A stretch of 15,539 nt of DNA from Planctomycetota bacterium (GCA_030616465.1 JAUWXH010000006.1:1-15539); one strand, 5' to 3'; positions 1 through 8,242 are shown, counted from the stretch's first letter. Made by a program: numbers and translations. The notes: generated by a model not told the origin, from the sequence alone.

Positions 1-1154
1 GCGGCGTCAATCGTGATCGTCTTGAGCGCATCGTCGTCGCTGAGGCCGCCACGGACGGCGAACGCTGCTTCCATGTTCAGGTGCAACAGGCCACGTCCGG
101 CCACGCCCCAAAGGGTGATCGCCGGCGTGATCGGCCCGACGGCCACAGTCACGCCGTGGTCTCGCAGAATGCGCGCGTTCTCGATCGATGAGCCGGTCGG
201 CCGGTTGAAACGCTCGTCGGGGTAGCGGTCGGTGCGTGGAGTGATGACGGCGCTGACGCCGGCCCGCCCCAGTTCCGGTGCGGTGGTCCAGCCTTCGTAG
301 GCACCGCGGATCACCAGGTCGAAGCCGTAGGTGCTAGCCAGGTCCGCCAGGTCCCGCAGCCCATGTGTCGTGTTGGCGGACGCGACCGCCACCGCCTCGC
401 GTTGCAGCAGCTTGCGGTACTTCTCGTACTTGCCCTTCAGCCAGTCTTTGTCGGGCGGTTTGGCATCCTTGTTCTTTTTCTTCTCGCGTTCGAACTTCCG
501 CAGGTCGCGCAGGTACGTCCGCACGCGCTCGAAGTCGGCCCGCAATTGGGCCCGTTCCAGCGGCTTGCGCGTCTGATATGTCAGCTTCACGAACAAGTTG
601 CGCTTGAGGACCATGTCCTCGGTCGAGGCGAACGTCAGCTTGGCGGCATGATCGCCGGCCAGCGCCGTCGTGATCCCGCCCGCGAGTGCAACGTTCATGT
701 TGAGCGAGTACACGTTGGTGGCATCCTGCGGCTCCTTGCCACTGTGGATTCCCCCGGCGGCTGCGGCGACCAACCCCGGGTACACGTACATGCCGCGGGC
801 ATCGATCACCTCACACTCCTGTGGGAGGTGCACGTCTGTACCGATCGCCGCGATGACGCCATCCTTGGCGAGCACGGTGGCCCGCTCGAGCACCGGCCCG
901 GTAACGGTGTGCACTCGGCCGTTGATCACGGCCAGATAGCGCTCCTTCTCCTCCTCGACAGCCTGTGTCGTGGTGGTGGTAGGCGTCGTGGCCAATTGCG
1001 TTGCCGGAGCTGTTGCTGGTTGTGACTCGGGTTGGGTCGTCGGCTGCGACTGCGGCCGGGTAGTCGGTTGTGACTCGGGCTGTGCGATGGCCCAATGGGA
1101 CGCGATCAGGCTCCCGAGCAGCACGACGAACAGGGCTTTGCCGGTGCTATGCAT
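1..1154 (-). CDS. A8: secreted amidohydrolase-like protein, probable pseudo-enzyme (C-terminus beyond window)
   Basis: About 384 codons are present and the 3' end lies left of base 1. The product starts with a signal peptide (residues 1-24, cleavage near AIA|Q), followed by a Gln/Pro/Thr linker (about 25-66) with repeated TTQPESQP-like units, then an amidohydrolase composite domain. 'INGRVHTVTGPVLERATVLAKDGVIAAIG' spacing and a PGLV strand at about 126-129 are recognisable. The metal-binding HxH that should follow PGLID is replaced by an Ala/Gly run, so hydrolysis is unlikely unless the missing part compensates. A Lys/Arg-rich helical insert occupies about 200-252. The ATG overlaps the A7 stop by one base (TAATG), with GGAGGG at 1164-1169 as ribosome binding site, so translation is probably coupled to A7. 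It is the last visible gene of the operon. The amidohydrolase-fold assignment is good; the function is unknown. Confidence 0.85.
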   Translation of the reverse strand, partial: MHSTGKALFVVLLGSLIASHWAIAQPESQPTTRPQSQPTTQPESQPATAPATQLATTPTTTTTQAVEEEKERYLAVINGRVHTVTGPVLERATVLAKDGVIAAIGTDVHLPQECEVIDARGMYVYPGLVAAAAGGIHSGKEPQDATNVYSLNMNVALAGGITTALAGDHAAKLTFASTEDMVLKRNLFVKLTYQTRKPLERAQLRADFERVRTYLRDLRKFEREKKKNKDAKPPDKDWLKGKYEKYRKLLQREAVAVASANTTHGLRDLADLASTYGFDLVIRGAYEGWTTAPELGRAGVSAVITPRTDRYPDERFNRPTGSSIENARILRDHGVTVAVGPITPAITLWGVAGRGLLHLNMEAAFAVRGGLSDDDALKTITIDA

Positions 1155-2551
1155 TAGTCGGAGCCCTCCACCCGATGAACCACTTCGCCAGCGATCATCA
1201 CCTCGCGCACCCGGGCCGTCGGATCCAGCGGGTCGGCGTCCAGGAAAATCAAATCGGCGTCCTTGCCCTTTTCGATGCTGCCCAGCCGGGCGTCAAGTCC
1301 CAGCAGGCACGCCGGATACAGCGTGACTGACTTGAGCGCTTCCGCGCGCGGCCAGCCCTCACGCACCAACTCCGCGATCCGGCTGAGGATTCGTTGATGT
1401 TCGCGTGTCGAGTCGTCCAGCGGCGTCAGCGAGACCTCACAGCCGGCCGCAGAGATCATGCGCACGAGGTGGAGCCGCTCGGCGGAATACGGTACGCGGC
1501 CGATGCGCGGTTGGAGGACGATCTTGATTTCCTGCTCGCCCATTTTCTCGACCACGTATTCCAGGTCCGATTGCCGGGAGTAGCGGGCGTAGAAGTGGTG
1601 GGCGATTTCGAATTGCTCGAGCACTTCGCTCATGTGCACGAAGTCGGACGCGCTGCGTAGCTCAATCAGCGCGAAGATGTCCGGCTTCTCTTGAATCAAA
1701 TCGACCAGGGCCTGGTGCGCGGGGTCGATGGGCGGCGGCTTAAAGGCGGGCTGGGTCGTCGGTTGCGTGGCCGGCTTTGTCGCCGGCTCCTTCTTCTCGC
1801 CTTTGCGTTGCTTCTTCTGCTGCTCCGCCTTCTTCTTCTGCTCCTGCTTGAGCTTCTGCTGCTTCTTCTCGAATTCCTTGCGGGCCTTCTCGACCTTCTC
1901 GATCTCCTTCTGGGCCTTCTCAAGCGCGCCGCGCAACGTGCGCTTGTCGGCGGTGACGCGTAAGTAGGCCGGCGAAAGCAGCATACGCTGTTCTTCCAGA
2001 CCCACGGTCCGCACCACGATTGCCCGTCCAGGAATCCCGCTGCCGTCGGGCATCAATGCGAGCGCCGTGTAGCCCGCGTCGAGCAACTCGTCGTACACAC
2101 CCGGCGGCGGATAGTACTCATCCGCCACGCTCAGGTTTCCATGCACGCCGCTGCGCTTGTAGCCGGGTAATCCGTAGCGGGTGTGAGGGTTGACCAAGCC
2201 GGGCATGACGACCCGGTCGCGCGCGTCAATGACCTTTGCGTTCAGCGGATACTCGATGCCCCGGCCAACATTGTGGATCTTGCCGGCATCGAGCACGATT
2301 ATCCCCTTATCGATCTCCTTGCCCGTGTTGGTGATGACCTTGCGGGCGAGGATGACGACGAAGCGCTCATCGTCCTCCTCTTGGGCGAAGCACATACCCT
2401 GAAAGACCTCGACGTTCGCCACCCCGGCCAGCATCAGGAGCAACACCGCAATCGGCGCGGTTCTCGACGGCCAGCAACCGCGCGGGCTGAAGCCCGCAGC
2501 TCCAGACTGTTCCCTGGCTTTGTGGCTCTGTGGCTTCGTCGCTTCGGTCAT
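1154..2551 (-). CDS. A7: secreted amidohydrolase-like protein with long Lys/Glu insert, probable pseudo-enzyme
   Basis: The product is 465 residues. I chose the ATG at 2551 because it lies 11 nt after the A6 stop with AGGGAAG at 2558-2564; the open frame upstream is only antisense-like reading of A6. Residues 1-31 are a long basic leader, 32-50 a hydrophobic signal core, with likely cleavage near FAQ at 55-57. The N-terminal amidohydrolase beta segment spans about 64-118 and the C-terminal 'GSIEKGKDADLIFLDADPLDP' segment about 424-444, both typical of imidazolonepropionase-like amidohydrolases. The metal motif reads PGLVNPHTR (117-125): the second His of HxH is Arg, and the usual later His ligands are not recognisable. 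A coiled-coil-like Lys/Glu/Gln segment (about 208-255) runs into a TKPATQPTTQP linker and ends near 275. A scaffold or regulatory role is possible; no substrate can be inferred. Confidence 0.9.
   Translation of the reverse strand: MTEATKPQSHKAREQSGAAGFSPRGCWPSRTAPIAVLLLMLAGVANVEVFQGMCFAQEEDDERFVVILARKVITNTGKEIDKGIIVLDAGKIHNVGRGIEYPLNAKVIDARDRVVMPGLVNPHTRYGLPGYKRSGVHGNLSVADEYYPPPGVYDELLDAGYTALALMPDGSGIPGRAIVVRTVGLEEQRMLLSPAYLRVTADKRTLRGALEKAQKEIEKVEKARKEFEKKQQKLKQEQKKKAEQQKKQRKGEKKEPATKPATQPTTQPAFKPPPIDPAHQALVDLIQEKPDIFALIELRSASDFVHMSEVLEQFEIAHHFYARYSRQSDLEYVVEKMGEQEIKIVLQPRIGRVPYSAERLHLVRMISAAGCEVSLTPLDDSTREHQRILSRIAELVREGWPRAEALKSVTLYPACLLGLDARLGSIEKGKDADLIFLDADPLDPTARVREVMIAGEVVHRVEGSD
2482..2497. 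repeat. Palindrome inside the A7 leader
   Basis: GCGGGCT and AGCCCGC form a perfect 7-bp inverted repeat separated by GA. It is read in frame as about residues 18-24 of A7, between the start codon and the signal-peptide core. It resembles the short GC-rich dispersed palindromes common in environmental high-GC bacteria; copy number elsewhere cannot be judged from this window. Confidence 0.7.
2515..2538. repeat. Three 8-bp tandem units in the A7 N-terminal coding region
   Basis: Three adjacent octamers share the form TGGCTNNG on the plus strand, with variable bases TT, CT and TC. They code for residues about 5-12 of A7, just after its start codon. On the coding strand the units read roughly GCCACARA, similar in layout to the GGGACNNA units at 3846-3877. 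Confidence 0.65.
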
Positions 2552-2562
2552 CAGCGTCTTCC

Positions 2563-3840
2563 CTAGAATCGCCGCAACCCCTGCGTACCGTCGTACACGA
2601 TCTTGCCGTTCACGAGCGTCATCAGACAGGCCGAGCGCGGGTCTAGCGGGTCGCCGGTCCAGATGCTCAGGTCGGCCTGCTTGCCCGCCTCGACGCTGCC
2701 GACCTGGTTGTAGACGCCGATCGACTTGGCGGTGATGTTGGTGATGCCGCGCAAAGCCTGGTAGGGCAGCCAGCCATACCAGCACGCCATCGCCGCCTGG
2801 TAGGTCAACTCCTTCTGCGGCACGACCGGGGCGTCGGTGTTGACCCCGAGTCTGCGGACGCCGTTCTTCCACCACCCGCTGGCGTTGCCGATCATGCGTC
2901 GGGCGGTGCGGTCGAACTCGTACTGGCGCGGGCCGTTGATTGTCCACGCGTCGCTTTGGCTGACGATCGGCCCGACTTTCCACCCGTTGAACGTGCAGTG
3001 GTCGAGCACGGTCCAGATGTCGAACTTCGTGGTGATCATGTCGATCGTGGTCATCATCAGCTGGTAACCCTGCGTATGCAGGGTTGCCGGATACTCGCGC
3101 CGAAACGTTCCGCGCATGCCGGCCCAGATCGGGTCGAACTCCGGGCGTTCAGTCGTCTCGCCCTGCTCGTACGCCTCCCACTTCAAGTGATAGTCACGGG
3201 CCTTCTCAAGCGTTTGGCGCAGGTTCCAGTTCATGAATCTCCGGCCGTTGCCGCCAAAATACCATTCGGGGTTGCCCGCCTGAGAGATTTTGAGCGAGCC
3301 GGGCGAGCGCATGATGATCTCGCCGGGGTTCTTACCGCCCGTGCTGACGACCGTGCCCATGCCGGCCAAGTTGGTGCCGCTGCCGGGGATCATCATGACG
3401 GTGGTCACGCCGCCGGTACGAGCCATTTTGATCCAGTCGTTCTCGGCCTGCGGAATACAGCGGCTGTCCAGTCCGGGGTTCGTCTGGTAGACCATGTCGT
3501 TGAGGTCGCCCCAGCTACCCGCAGCGCTGTGGTTATGCGCGTCCACGTTGCCCGGCAGCAACCAGTGCTCGGAGAAGTCCAGCACGCGGTAGTTCTCCGG
3601 GATCTCGACCTCACCGGCCGGTCCGAACGCCTCGATCTTGTTCCCCTGCACGAGCACGACCGCGTCGTTCATGACGGTGTCGGCATCGTCGAGGGCGACG
3701 ACCTTGGCGACGCGGAACGCCAGGCCTGCGAAAGCTTCATCGGCGGCACTGGCGGATAAGCCACCAGCGGCACCCAAGGTGAGCGCCAGCGGGATCACCG
3801 TCACGAGGCGATAGGCCGACCTGGGCCTGCGAAGTGGCAT
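2563..3840 (-). CDS. A6: secreted metal-dependent amidohydrolase, the only member with a complete active site
   Basis: The product is 425 residues. The ATG at 3840 follows the A5 stop by 13 nt; an in-frame ATG at 3885 would overlap A5 and read through the octamer repeats, so it is less likely. Residues 1-32 form a signal peptide (twin basic start, hydrophobic 11-29, cleavage near SASA|AD). The amidohydrolase barrel shows H102-N-H104 after PGNVDA, a candidate carboxylated Lys at 184 (SLKIS), H255 (LHTQ), H281 (LDHCT) and D336 (NTDAP). These are the positions expected for binuclear or mononuclear members of the imidazolonepropionase/prolidase-like subgroup. The C-terminal beta segment (VGSVEAGKQADLSIWTGDPLDP) closes the composite domain. 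It probably hydrolyses an amide, cyclic imide or dipeptide-like substrate outside the cytoplasm; the substrate is not deducible. It is probably the catalytic member of the operon. Confidence 0.92.
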   Translation of the reverse strand: MPLRRPRSAYRLVTVIPLALTLGAAGGLSASAADEAFAGLAFRVAKVVALDDADTVMNDAVVLVQGNKIEAFGPAGEVEIPENYRVLDFSEHWLLPGNVDAHNHSAAGSWGDLNDMVYQTNPGLDSRCIPQAENDWIKMARTGGVTTVMMIPGSGTNLAGMGTVVSTGGKNPGEIIMRSPGSLKISQAGNPEWYFGGNGRRFMNWNLRQTLEKARDYHLKWEAYEQGETTERPEFDPIWAGMRGTFRREYPATLHTQGYQLMMTTIDMITTKFDIWTVLDHCTFNGWKVGPIVSQSDAWTINGPRQYEFDRTARRMIGNASGWWKNGVRRLGVNTDAPVVPQKELTYQAAMACWYGWLPYQALRGITNITAKSIGVYNQVGSVEAGKQADLSIWTGDPLDPRSACLMTLVNGKIVYDGTQGLRRF

Positions 3841-3845
3841 ATTCC

Positions 3846-3877
3846 TTGGTCCCTTAGTCCCTCTGTCCCTCGGTCCC
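3846..3877. repeat. Four 8-bp tandem units at the A5/A6 junction
   Basis: Four consecutive octamers fit TNNGTCCC on the plus strand, the variable pairs being TG, TA, CT and CG. They cover the last codons and the stop codon of A5 and the spacer holding the presumed ribosome binding region of A6. The coding-strand unit is GGGACNNA. The perfect spacing and shared five-base core make chance unlikely. Confidence 0.8.
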
Positions 3878-6796
3878 TTCTTCATCCGGCACCTCACGTC
3901 CGGCCACGATGACGCGCTCCAGGCGGCTGCCCGCATCAAACGGGTGCCCGCTAAAGATGAGCACGTCTCCGTCCTTCCCCGGTTCCAGTGAGCCGACGCG
4001 ATCGTCGAGCTTGTACATCCGGGCCGCGTCGATGGTCAGCGCCCGCAGCGCGGCGTCGCCGCCCAACCCTTGCTGCACCGCAAACAGCCCCATCAACGAC
4101 AGATTGCGCGCCCCATCCTCGCTGTCGCTTTGCAACGCGACGTGGATGCCTTTGCGGCTAAGGTCAGCCGCCTGGTTGTACGGCTGGCGAGTCCGCGTGC
4201 GGACGATTTCCCGCGGCAGGACCACGCCGAGCTTGTCCTTGTGCGCCACGATCTTCTCGGCGATGTCCGCGGCATCTTCGGCGCCGAGCAGCACCAGCGG
4301 CACCTTGAACTGATCGACAAACAGCTTGAGGGTGGCGTCGATCTCCGCGGCTGTCCGGACCTCTACGACCGCCGGTATCTTCCCCGCCAGCAGCGGACGG
4401 TACGGTTCGAGCTTTTCGTCAAGCTTAGGCGGGACAGGCCGCCCCTCCTTCGTCCGCTTCTTGCGGCGCTGGACTTTGAACTCGACCGGGCCCTTGTCGG
4501 TGCGGGTGGCCTCGAAGTCCAGGTTGAAGTCTCCGATGCTCACTTGGCCGACCATGTGGTCTTCGCGGTCCAGCGTCGCCGTAACCGTGGGTTTGCCGAG
4601 CGGAGTCTCGACTTCCATTTCGAGCGTGACTTCGTTGCCCTCGAGCGTCCCGCTCAACTCAGTTTCTTCACCGCTGGTCGGATCGGTCATGCGGCCTTCG
4701 ATCGCGGTCCCCGTGAGCTTCAGCGTCATCGTGCCTGACATGGGCTCCGGCATCGGGCCGCCGCTAAGGCTGTACTCCCACACGCCGGTGATCGGATCCG
4801 GCTTGCCCTCCTCGATAACCGTCTCCGCTTGCTCTTTGGGCTTGGCGGTCTTCTTGCCCTCGGCCCGCTCCTTCTTCCATTTCTCCAGCTCGGCGTAATA
4901 CTTCTTCCAGCTCTCGTCGTACTTCTTTCCAGCGTCCAGCGCTTTGCGCAGCGGCTCGATGCCGGTGAGCGGGTCCTTTCCGCGTAGTGAGAACTTCAGC
5001 CCGCACAGTTCGCGCGCGACGAGCTCGTCGCGCCCCTGGCCGTAGGTCTTGATCGCGGCCATCCGAGCACCATTGCTCGCGCCGCGATAGGGAGCCAGCA
5101 GAATGGAGGTGACACCCGCCCGGGCCACGCGCACGAATTCGCGCCCCGCCACCGCGACCGTCCAATCCGGGCGTAGGTCCGGTGTGGCAACCGTCCGGTC
5201 GCCCTCCAGGCCGAGATGCCCGTGGGCGTCGATGAAGCCGGGTGTAAGAAAGCCATCCGCCCCGGCGTCGATGACCTTGGCAAATGGCGGATGTGGCACA
5301 CGCTGCCCGACCGCTTGTATCTTCCCGTCTTCGATCAGCAGCGCGCCGTCACGCAACACCGTCCCGTCGCCAACCCAGATCGTTCCGGCTTTGACGACAA
5401 GCGCGTCGCTCGGCGGAGCCTCGAAAACGACCCGACCAGCGACGTAGACCTGCTGCACGTGACTGTTAACGTCCAGCGGGTCGCCGGTCAGCACGAGCAG
5501 GTCGGCGTCTTTGCCGGGAGCGAGGCTACCGACGCGTTCGTGGACGCGGAGGATTTCGGCCGGTACGCGCGTGATTGCAGCGAGTGCCTGCTCGGGCGGC
5601 ATACCGCCACGGACGGCGAGGATGGCAGCCATGCGCAGATCTTCCCGGCGGTCACCTTGCCCGCCGGCCAGCGCGATAGTGAGCGCACCCGGCTCGGCGG
5701 CGTCGGCGAGCCGTCCGGCGGTCGTGAGCCGGGGCTCGAGCGCCTCCGGGCGCGGCCCGATATTCGGGCCGGGGTGGCGATACTCATGTTCCAAGCGCAC
5801 CACCACCGGCACCCCCGCCTCTGCCAACACCGCCGGGAGTTGCTCGGCTTGCATCAGGCCAACCAGATATGCCGGTCGGTCGTGCCGCTTGATGAATTCC
5901 ACGGCCCCCTCGATGTCCGCTGCCCGTCGCACCTGAACGCGTAGTGGCAAACCGGCCGCCCAGCTCTCGGCAAATGAGCGGGCGTGCACATCGAATTTGT
6001 CGAGTCGCTGCGCCTCGGGATTCTCCAGCCACGATTTCGCCGCCGCGATTCGCTCCTCCAACTCCAGGTACTGTCCCAATCGCGAGTCCGGCCTCTGCCC
6101 ACGGGCCGGCTCAATCGGCACGTCCGAGGAAGCGTAAAACGGCCGCTCGACCACGGGCGGCGGATCGAATACGCCCAACGTGATCGTCAGATCAGCCGCC
6201 GAGACGAGCGTACGCTCTTCCAGCGGTCCAGCCAGCTTGACCACGGCCCCCACGCCGCTGACCAGTCGGTGACTTCCAGGATCGACATGCACGGTCGTGG
6301 TACTGCGCGCGAGCGTGGCGGTGTAGTCGGCGTACGTGTCGAACGCATCCAGCGCGCGATACGCACCGCTGACGGAGTGGGGCCCGGCGTGCTGGCCCGC
6401 CAGTGAACCGCCAGCCGATACGAAACCCGGGCAGACTACCTCGTCGCGCAGCTCAATCAGGGGCAGGTCCGGCGGAACGTCGAGATCCTGGCCGACTGCT
6501 ACGATCCGTCCGTCGCGTACCAGGATCATTCCGCGCTCGATGGGCCCGGGCTGTTCGGACGTTACCGGGTACACCGCTCGGGCGCGAATGACGAATGAAG
6601 GTGCAGCGCCGGCATGTGTGGGCGGTGGCGTGACGCGCTCTTCTTCGGTCGACGGCTCGGGCAACCCGGTCATCGCCAGCAGGCCGAGCGACAACACAGC
6701 GCCCACCGCCACCAGGATTACCGGTCGGAAGGCGGTGCCGCCGGGGCGGCAGTGCCGCCGGGCTGCAGCCGCACTTGTTCTCTTCGGCCGCCTCAC
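3854..6796 (-). CDS. A5: membrane-anchored protein with two fused amidohydrolase domains and an inserted beta-rich domain
   Basis: The product is 980 residues, about twice the family length. It starts at GTG 6796, overlapping the A4 stop by 4 nt (GTGA), with AGGAG at 6805-6809. A basic leader (1-23) precedes one hydrophobic segment (about 24-44) that could be an uncleaved anchor. Domain 1 (about 66-460) ends in a standard GSLAPGKDADLLVLTGDPLD segment, but its HxH site reads PGFVSAGGS, so it should be inactive. Domain 2 (about 464-970) has PGFIDAHGH with H525/H527 and a candidate active-site Asp at 891 (ALQSDSE), but no His at the usual two later positions (VEVRTAAE and LVLLGAED). Inside domain 2 a Lys/Glu helix (620-655) is followed by a beta-rich insert (about 668-768, beginning ITGVWEYS) that resembles small antiparallel beta-barrel domains found in other secreted bacterial proteins, then a basic linker. 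Catalysis by domain 2 is uncertain. Confidence 0.9.
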   Translation of the reverse strand: MRRPKRTSAAAARRHCRPGGTAFRPVILVAVGAVLSLGLLAMTGLPEPSTEEERVTPPPTHAGAAPSFVIRARAVYPVTSEQPGPIERGMILVRDGRIVAVGQDLDVPPDLPLIELRDEVVCPGFVSAGGSLAGQHAGPHSVSGAYRALDAFDTYADYTATLARSTTTVHVDPGSHRLVSGVGAVVKLAGPLEERTLVSAADLTITLGVFDPPPVVERPFYASSDVPIEPARGQRPDSRLGQYLELEERIAAAKSWLENPEAQRLDKFDVHARSFAESWAAGLPLRVQVRRAADIEGAVEFIKRHDRPAYLVGLMQAEQLPAVLAEAGVPVVVRLEHEYRHPGPNIGPRPEALEPRLTTAGRLADAAEPGALTIALAGGQGDRREDLRMAAILAVRGGMPPEQALAAITRVPAEILRVHERVGSLAPGKDADLLVLTGDPLDVNSHVQQVYVAGRVVFEAPPSDALVVKAGTIWVGDGTVLRDGALLIEDGKIQAVGQRVPHPPFAKVIDAGADGFLTPGFIDAHGHLGLEGDRTVATPDLRPDWTVAVAGREFVRVARAGVTSILLAPYRGASNGARMAAIKTYGQGRDELVARELCGLKFSLRGKDPLTGIEPLRKALDAGKKYDESWKKYYAELEKWKKERAEGKKTAKPKEQAETVIEEGKPDPITGVWEYSLSGGPMPEPMSGTMTLKLTGTAIEGRMTDPTSGEETELSGTLEGNEVTLEMEVETPLGKPTVTATLDREDHMVGQVSIGDFNLDFEATRTDKGPVEFKVQRRKKRTKEGRPVPPKLDEKLEPYRPLLAGKIPAVVEVRTAAEIDATLKLFVDQFKVPLVLLGAEDAADIAEKIVAHKDKLGVVLPREIVRTRTRQPYNQAADLSRKGIHVALQSDSEDGARNLSLMGLFAVQQGLGGDAALRALTIDAARMYKLDDRVGSLEPGKDGDVLIFSGHPFDAGSRLERVIVAGREVPDEEGTEGQRD
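6731..6770. repeat. Cluster of GC-rich palindromes in the A5 leader
   Basis: Three adjoining palindromes are visible: GGCGG-TG-CCGCC at 6731-6742, GGCGGC-AGT-GCCGCC at 6745-6759 and the perfect palindrome GGCTGCAGCC at 6761-6770. The first two look like variants of one unit. They are translated in frame as residues of about 9-22 of A5, before its membrane segment. Confidence 0.65.
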
Positions 6797-8175
6797 TCGG
6801 CTTTCTCCTGGGGCTGGTCGGCTTCGGAGGACAGCAGCCGTTGCAGCCGCACGTCTTTCTCACGTTCGTAGGCCAGAATCCCGTCGATGAAGACCTTCTC
6901 GACCACGCTGGTGAAGTCGAGCGGGTCGCCGCTGAAGATCACCAGGTGAGCGTCCTTGCCCGGTTCGATCGAGCCAAGCCGCTTCTCCAGCCCCAGCATC
7001 TTGGCCGGGTTGAGCGTGATCGCTCGCAGGGCCTCGTCGCGCGGGATCCCGTGCCGCACACACTGGGCTGCCTGATAGGTCAGCATGCGCTCGGCATATG
7101 AATCGTCCGGCCCCGGCACTAGCGCGAACAGCAGCCCGGCCTCGAAGATCTCTTTCGGCACGAACGTCTCACGCACCTCGCCGGTCAACGGGTTCGTCTC
7201 GCGGTGGGTGAGTTGGGAAGGCAAGACCACCGGCCGCGCGGCCTGCTTCAACTCGCGGACCGCCTTGTAGCAGTCACCACCCAGCACCAGCACCGTGCGG
7301 GCGAAGAACCCATTGTCGTTCGCCACCTTGACCGCAAGCGCCACATCCATCGCGTTGCCGCAGTAGACAAAGGCCCCGAGCGGTTTGAACAGCGTGGGCC
7401 CGTCTTCGCCCTCCACGCGCACCTGCCCGCCGCGCAACCGCAGCAGGTTGCGATGCTGATCGTCGATGTCTTCGGCCCGGATCAGCTCGCGACCGCGCTT
7501 GCGCGCCTCGGCCGGCCCGACCTCGATCTCCTTCTCGTCCTCTTTGAGCTTCTCCTCGTAGCGCTTCTCGGCGAGCTTGGCCAGGTAATCGTCCAGCTCC
7601 AGAAACGTCTCACGCAGCATGGCCATCTGGAGCATGCGGTCGTGGCCGCGGCGCGGCGTGGCCGAGATCTTCAGGAAGGCCCCTTCGGCAATCGTCATCT
7701 CTGCCACGGTCATTCCGATCGGCCGCACGACCCGTCCGACGCCGCCGATGACCGTGTTGTTCGCCGGGATCACGTGAACACCCGTCGTTCCCAGCCGCAG
7801 GCAATCCTCGAAGAAAAGCTGTGACGGGTCGAGCGCGTCGCGAGCGTCCAGGTGCGGCGTCACGGGGCGGTTCTCATTAGGGATGTCCATGCCGCGCCAG
7901 GTGTGGACGTTGATCATCCCGGGAAAGACGACCTTCCCGCTGACGTCGAACACCCGCGCGTCGTACGGGACCTCGACGTCCTTCCCGACGGCGACGATCT
8001 TGCCGCGCTCGATCAGCACGGTGCCCTGCTCGATCGGCGCGCCGGAAACCGGAATGATCCGGCCTCCGGTCAGGGCCACCTTGTCCGGCGGTGGACAGGC
8101 CGCGACGGCGCCGGCAGCCATCGACCCAAAGATCGCCAGCAGACATGCCACGTTGCCAAGCCGCGTATAAAGCAT
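6793..8175 (-). CDS. A4: amidohydrolase-like lipoprotein, probable pseudo-enzyme
   Basis: The product is 460 residues. I chose the ATG at 8175 (GAAGGA at 8185-8190, 9 nt spacing) because the signal peptide begins right there; the longer open frame to 8262 runs into A3. The signal ends in VAAC (residues 24-27), a good lipobox, so the protein is probably a lipoprotein. The N-terminal segment (IIPVSGAPIEQGTVLIERGKIVAVG-like) and the C-terminal GSIEPGKDAHLVIFSGDPLD segment mark the family. The metal motif is PGMINVHTW (85-93): H91 is kept and the second His is Trp. Lys169 in FLKIS could be the equivalent of the carboxylated Lys. The charged helical insert spans about 194-245. The sequence GPDD near 355 occupies the region of the active-site Asp. 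A 67-nt gap separates it from A3, the largest gap in the operon. Function unknown; catalysis doubtful. Confidence 0.9.
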   Translation of the reverse strand: MLYTRLGNVACLLAIFGSMAAGAVAACPPPDKVALTGGRIIPVSGAPIEQGTVLIERGKIVAVGKDVEVPYDARVFDVSGKVVFPGMINVHTWRGMDIPNENRPVTPHLDARDALDPSQLFFEDCLRLGTTGVHVIPANNTVIGGVGRVVRPIGMTVAEMTIAEGAFLKISATPRRGHDRMLQMAMLRETFLELDDYLAKLAEKRYEEKLKEDEKEIEVGPAEARKRGRELIRAEDIDDQHRNLLRLRGGQVRVEGEDGPTLFKPLGAFVYCGNAMDVALAVKVANDNGFFARTVLVLGGDCYKAVRELKQAARPVVLPSQLTHRETNPLTGEVRETFVPKEIFEAGLLFALVPGPDDSYAERMLTYQAAQCVRHGIPRDEALRAITLNPAKMLGLEKRLGSIEPGKDAHLVIFSGDPLDFTSVVEKVFIDGILAYEREKDVRLQRLLSSEADQPQEKAE

Positions 8176-8242
8176 CAGATCGTTTCCTTCGCCCCTCAGG
8201 CCAGCATCCGACTGGTAAACCCGCTGTCTCGCTCTCGACCCT

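Noticed and set aside
363..1025. 220-codon plus-strand open frame opposite A8
   Set aside because: The minus-strand frame here gives a signal peptide, linker and amidohydrolase segment that continue beyond the window; the plus frame has no such features.
2552..2983. Longer A7 start giving 609 residues
   Set aside because: The extra 144 residues are out-of-frame reading of A6, Arg/Gln-rich and without homology; ATG 2551 has a well-placed ribosome binding site.
2956..3759. 267-codon plus-strand open frame opposite A6
   Set aside because: Antisense of the best-conserved enzyme gene; no ribosome binding site or recognisable domain.
2563..3840. Calling A6 imidazolonepropionase (hutI)
   Set aside because: It is an exported protein with a different sequence around the active site and no histidine-degradation genes nearby; only the subgroup resemblance is supported.
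3841..3939. Upstream starts for A6 at 3939 or 3885
   Set aside because: Both overlap the A5 C-terminus and would translate the octamer repeats; the signal peptide begins naturally at ATG 3840.
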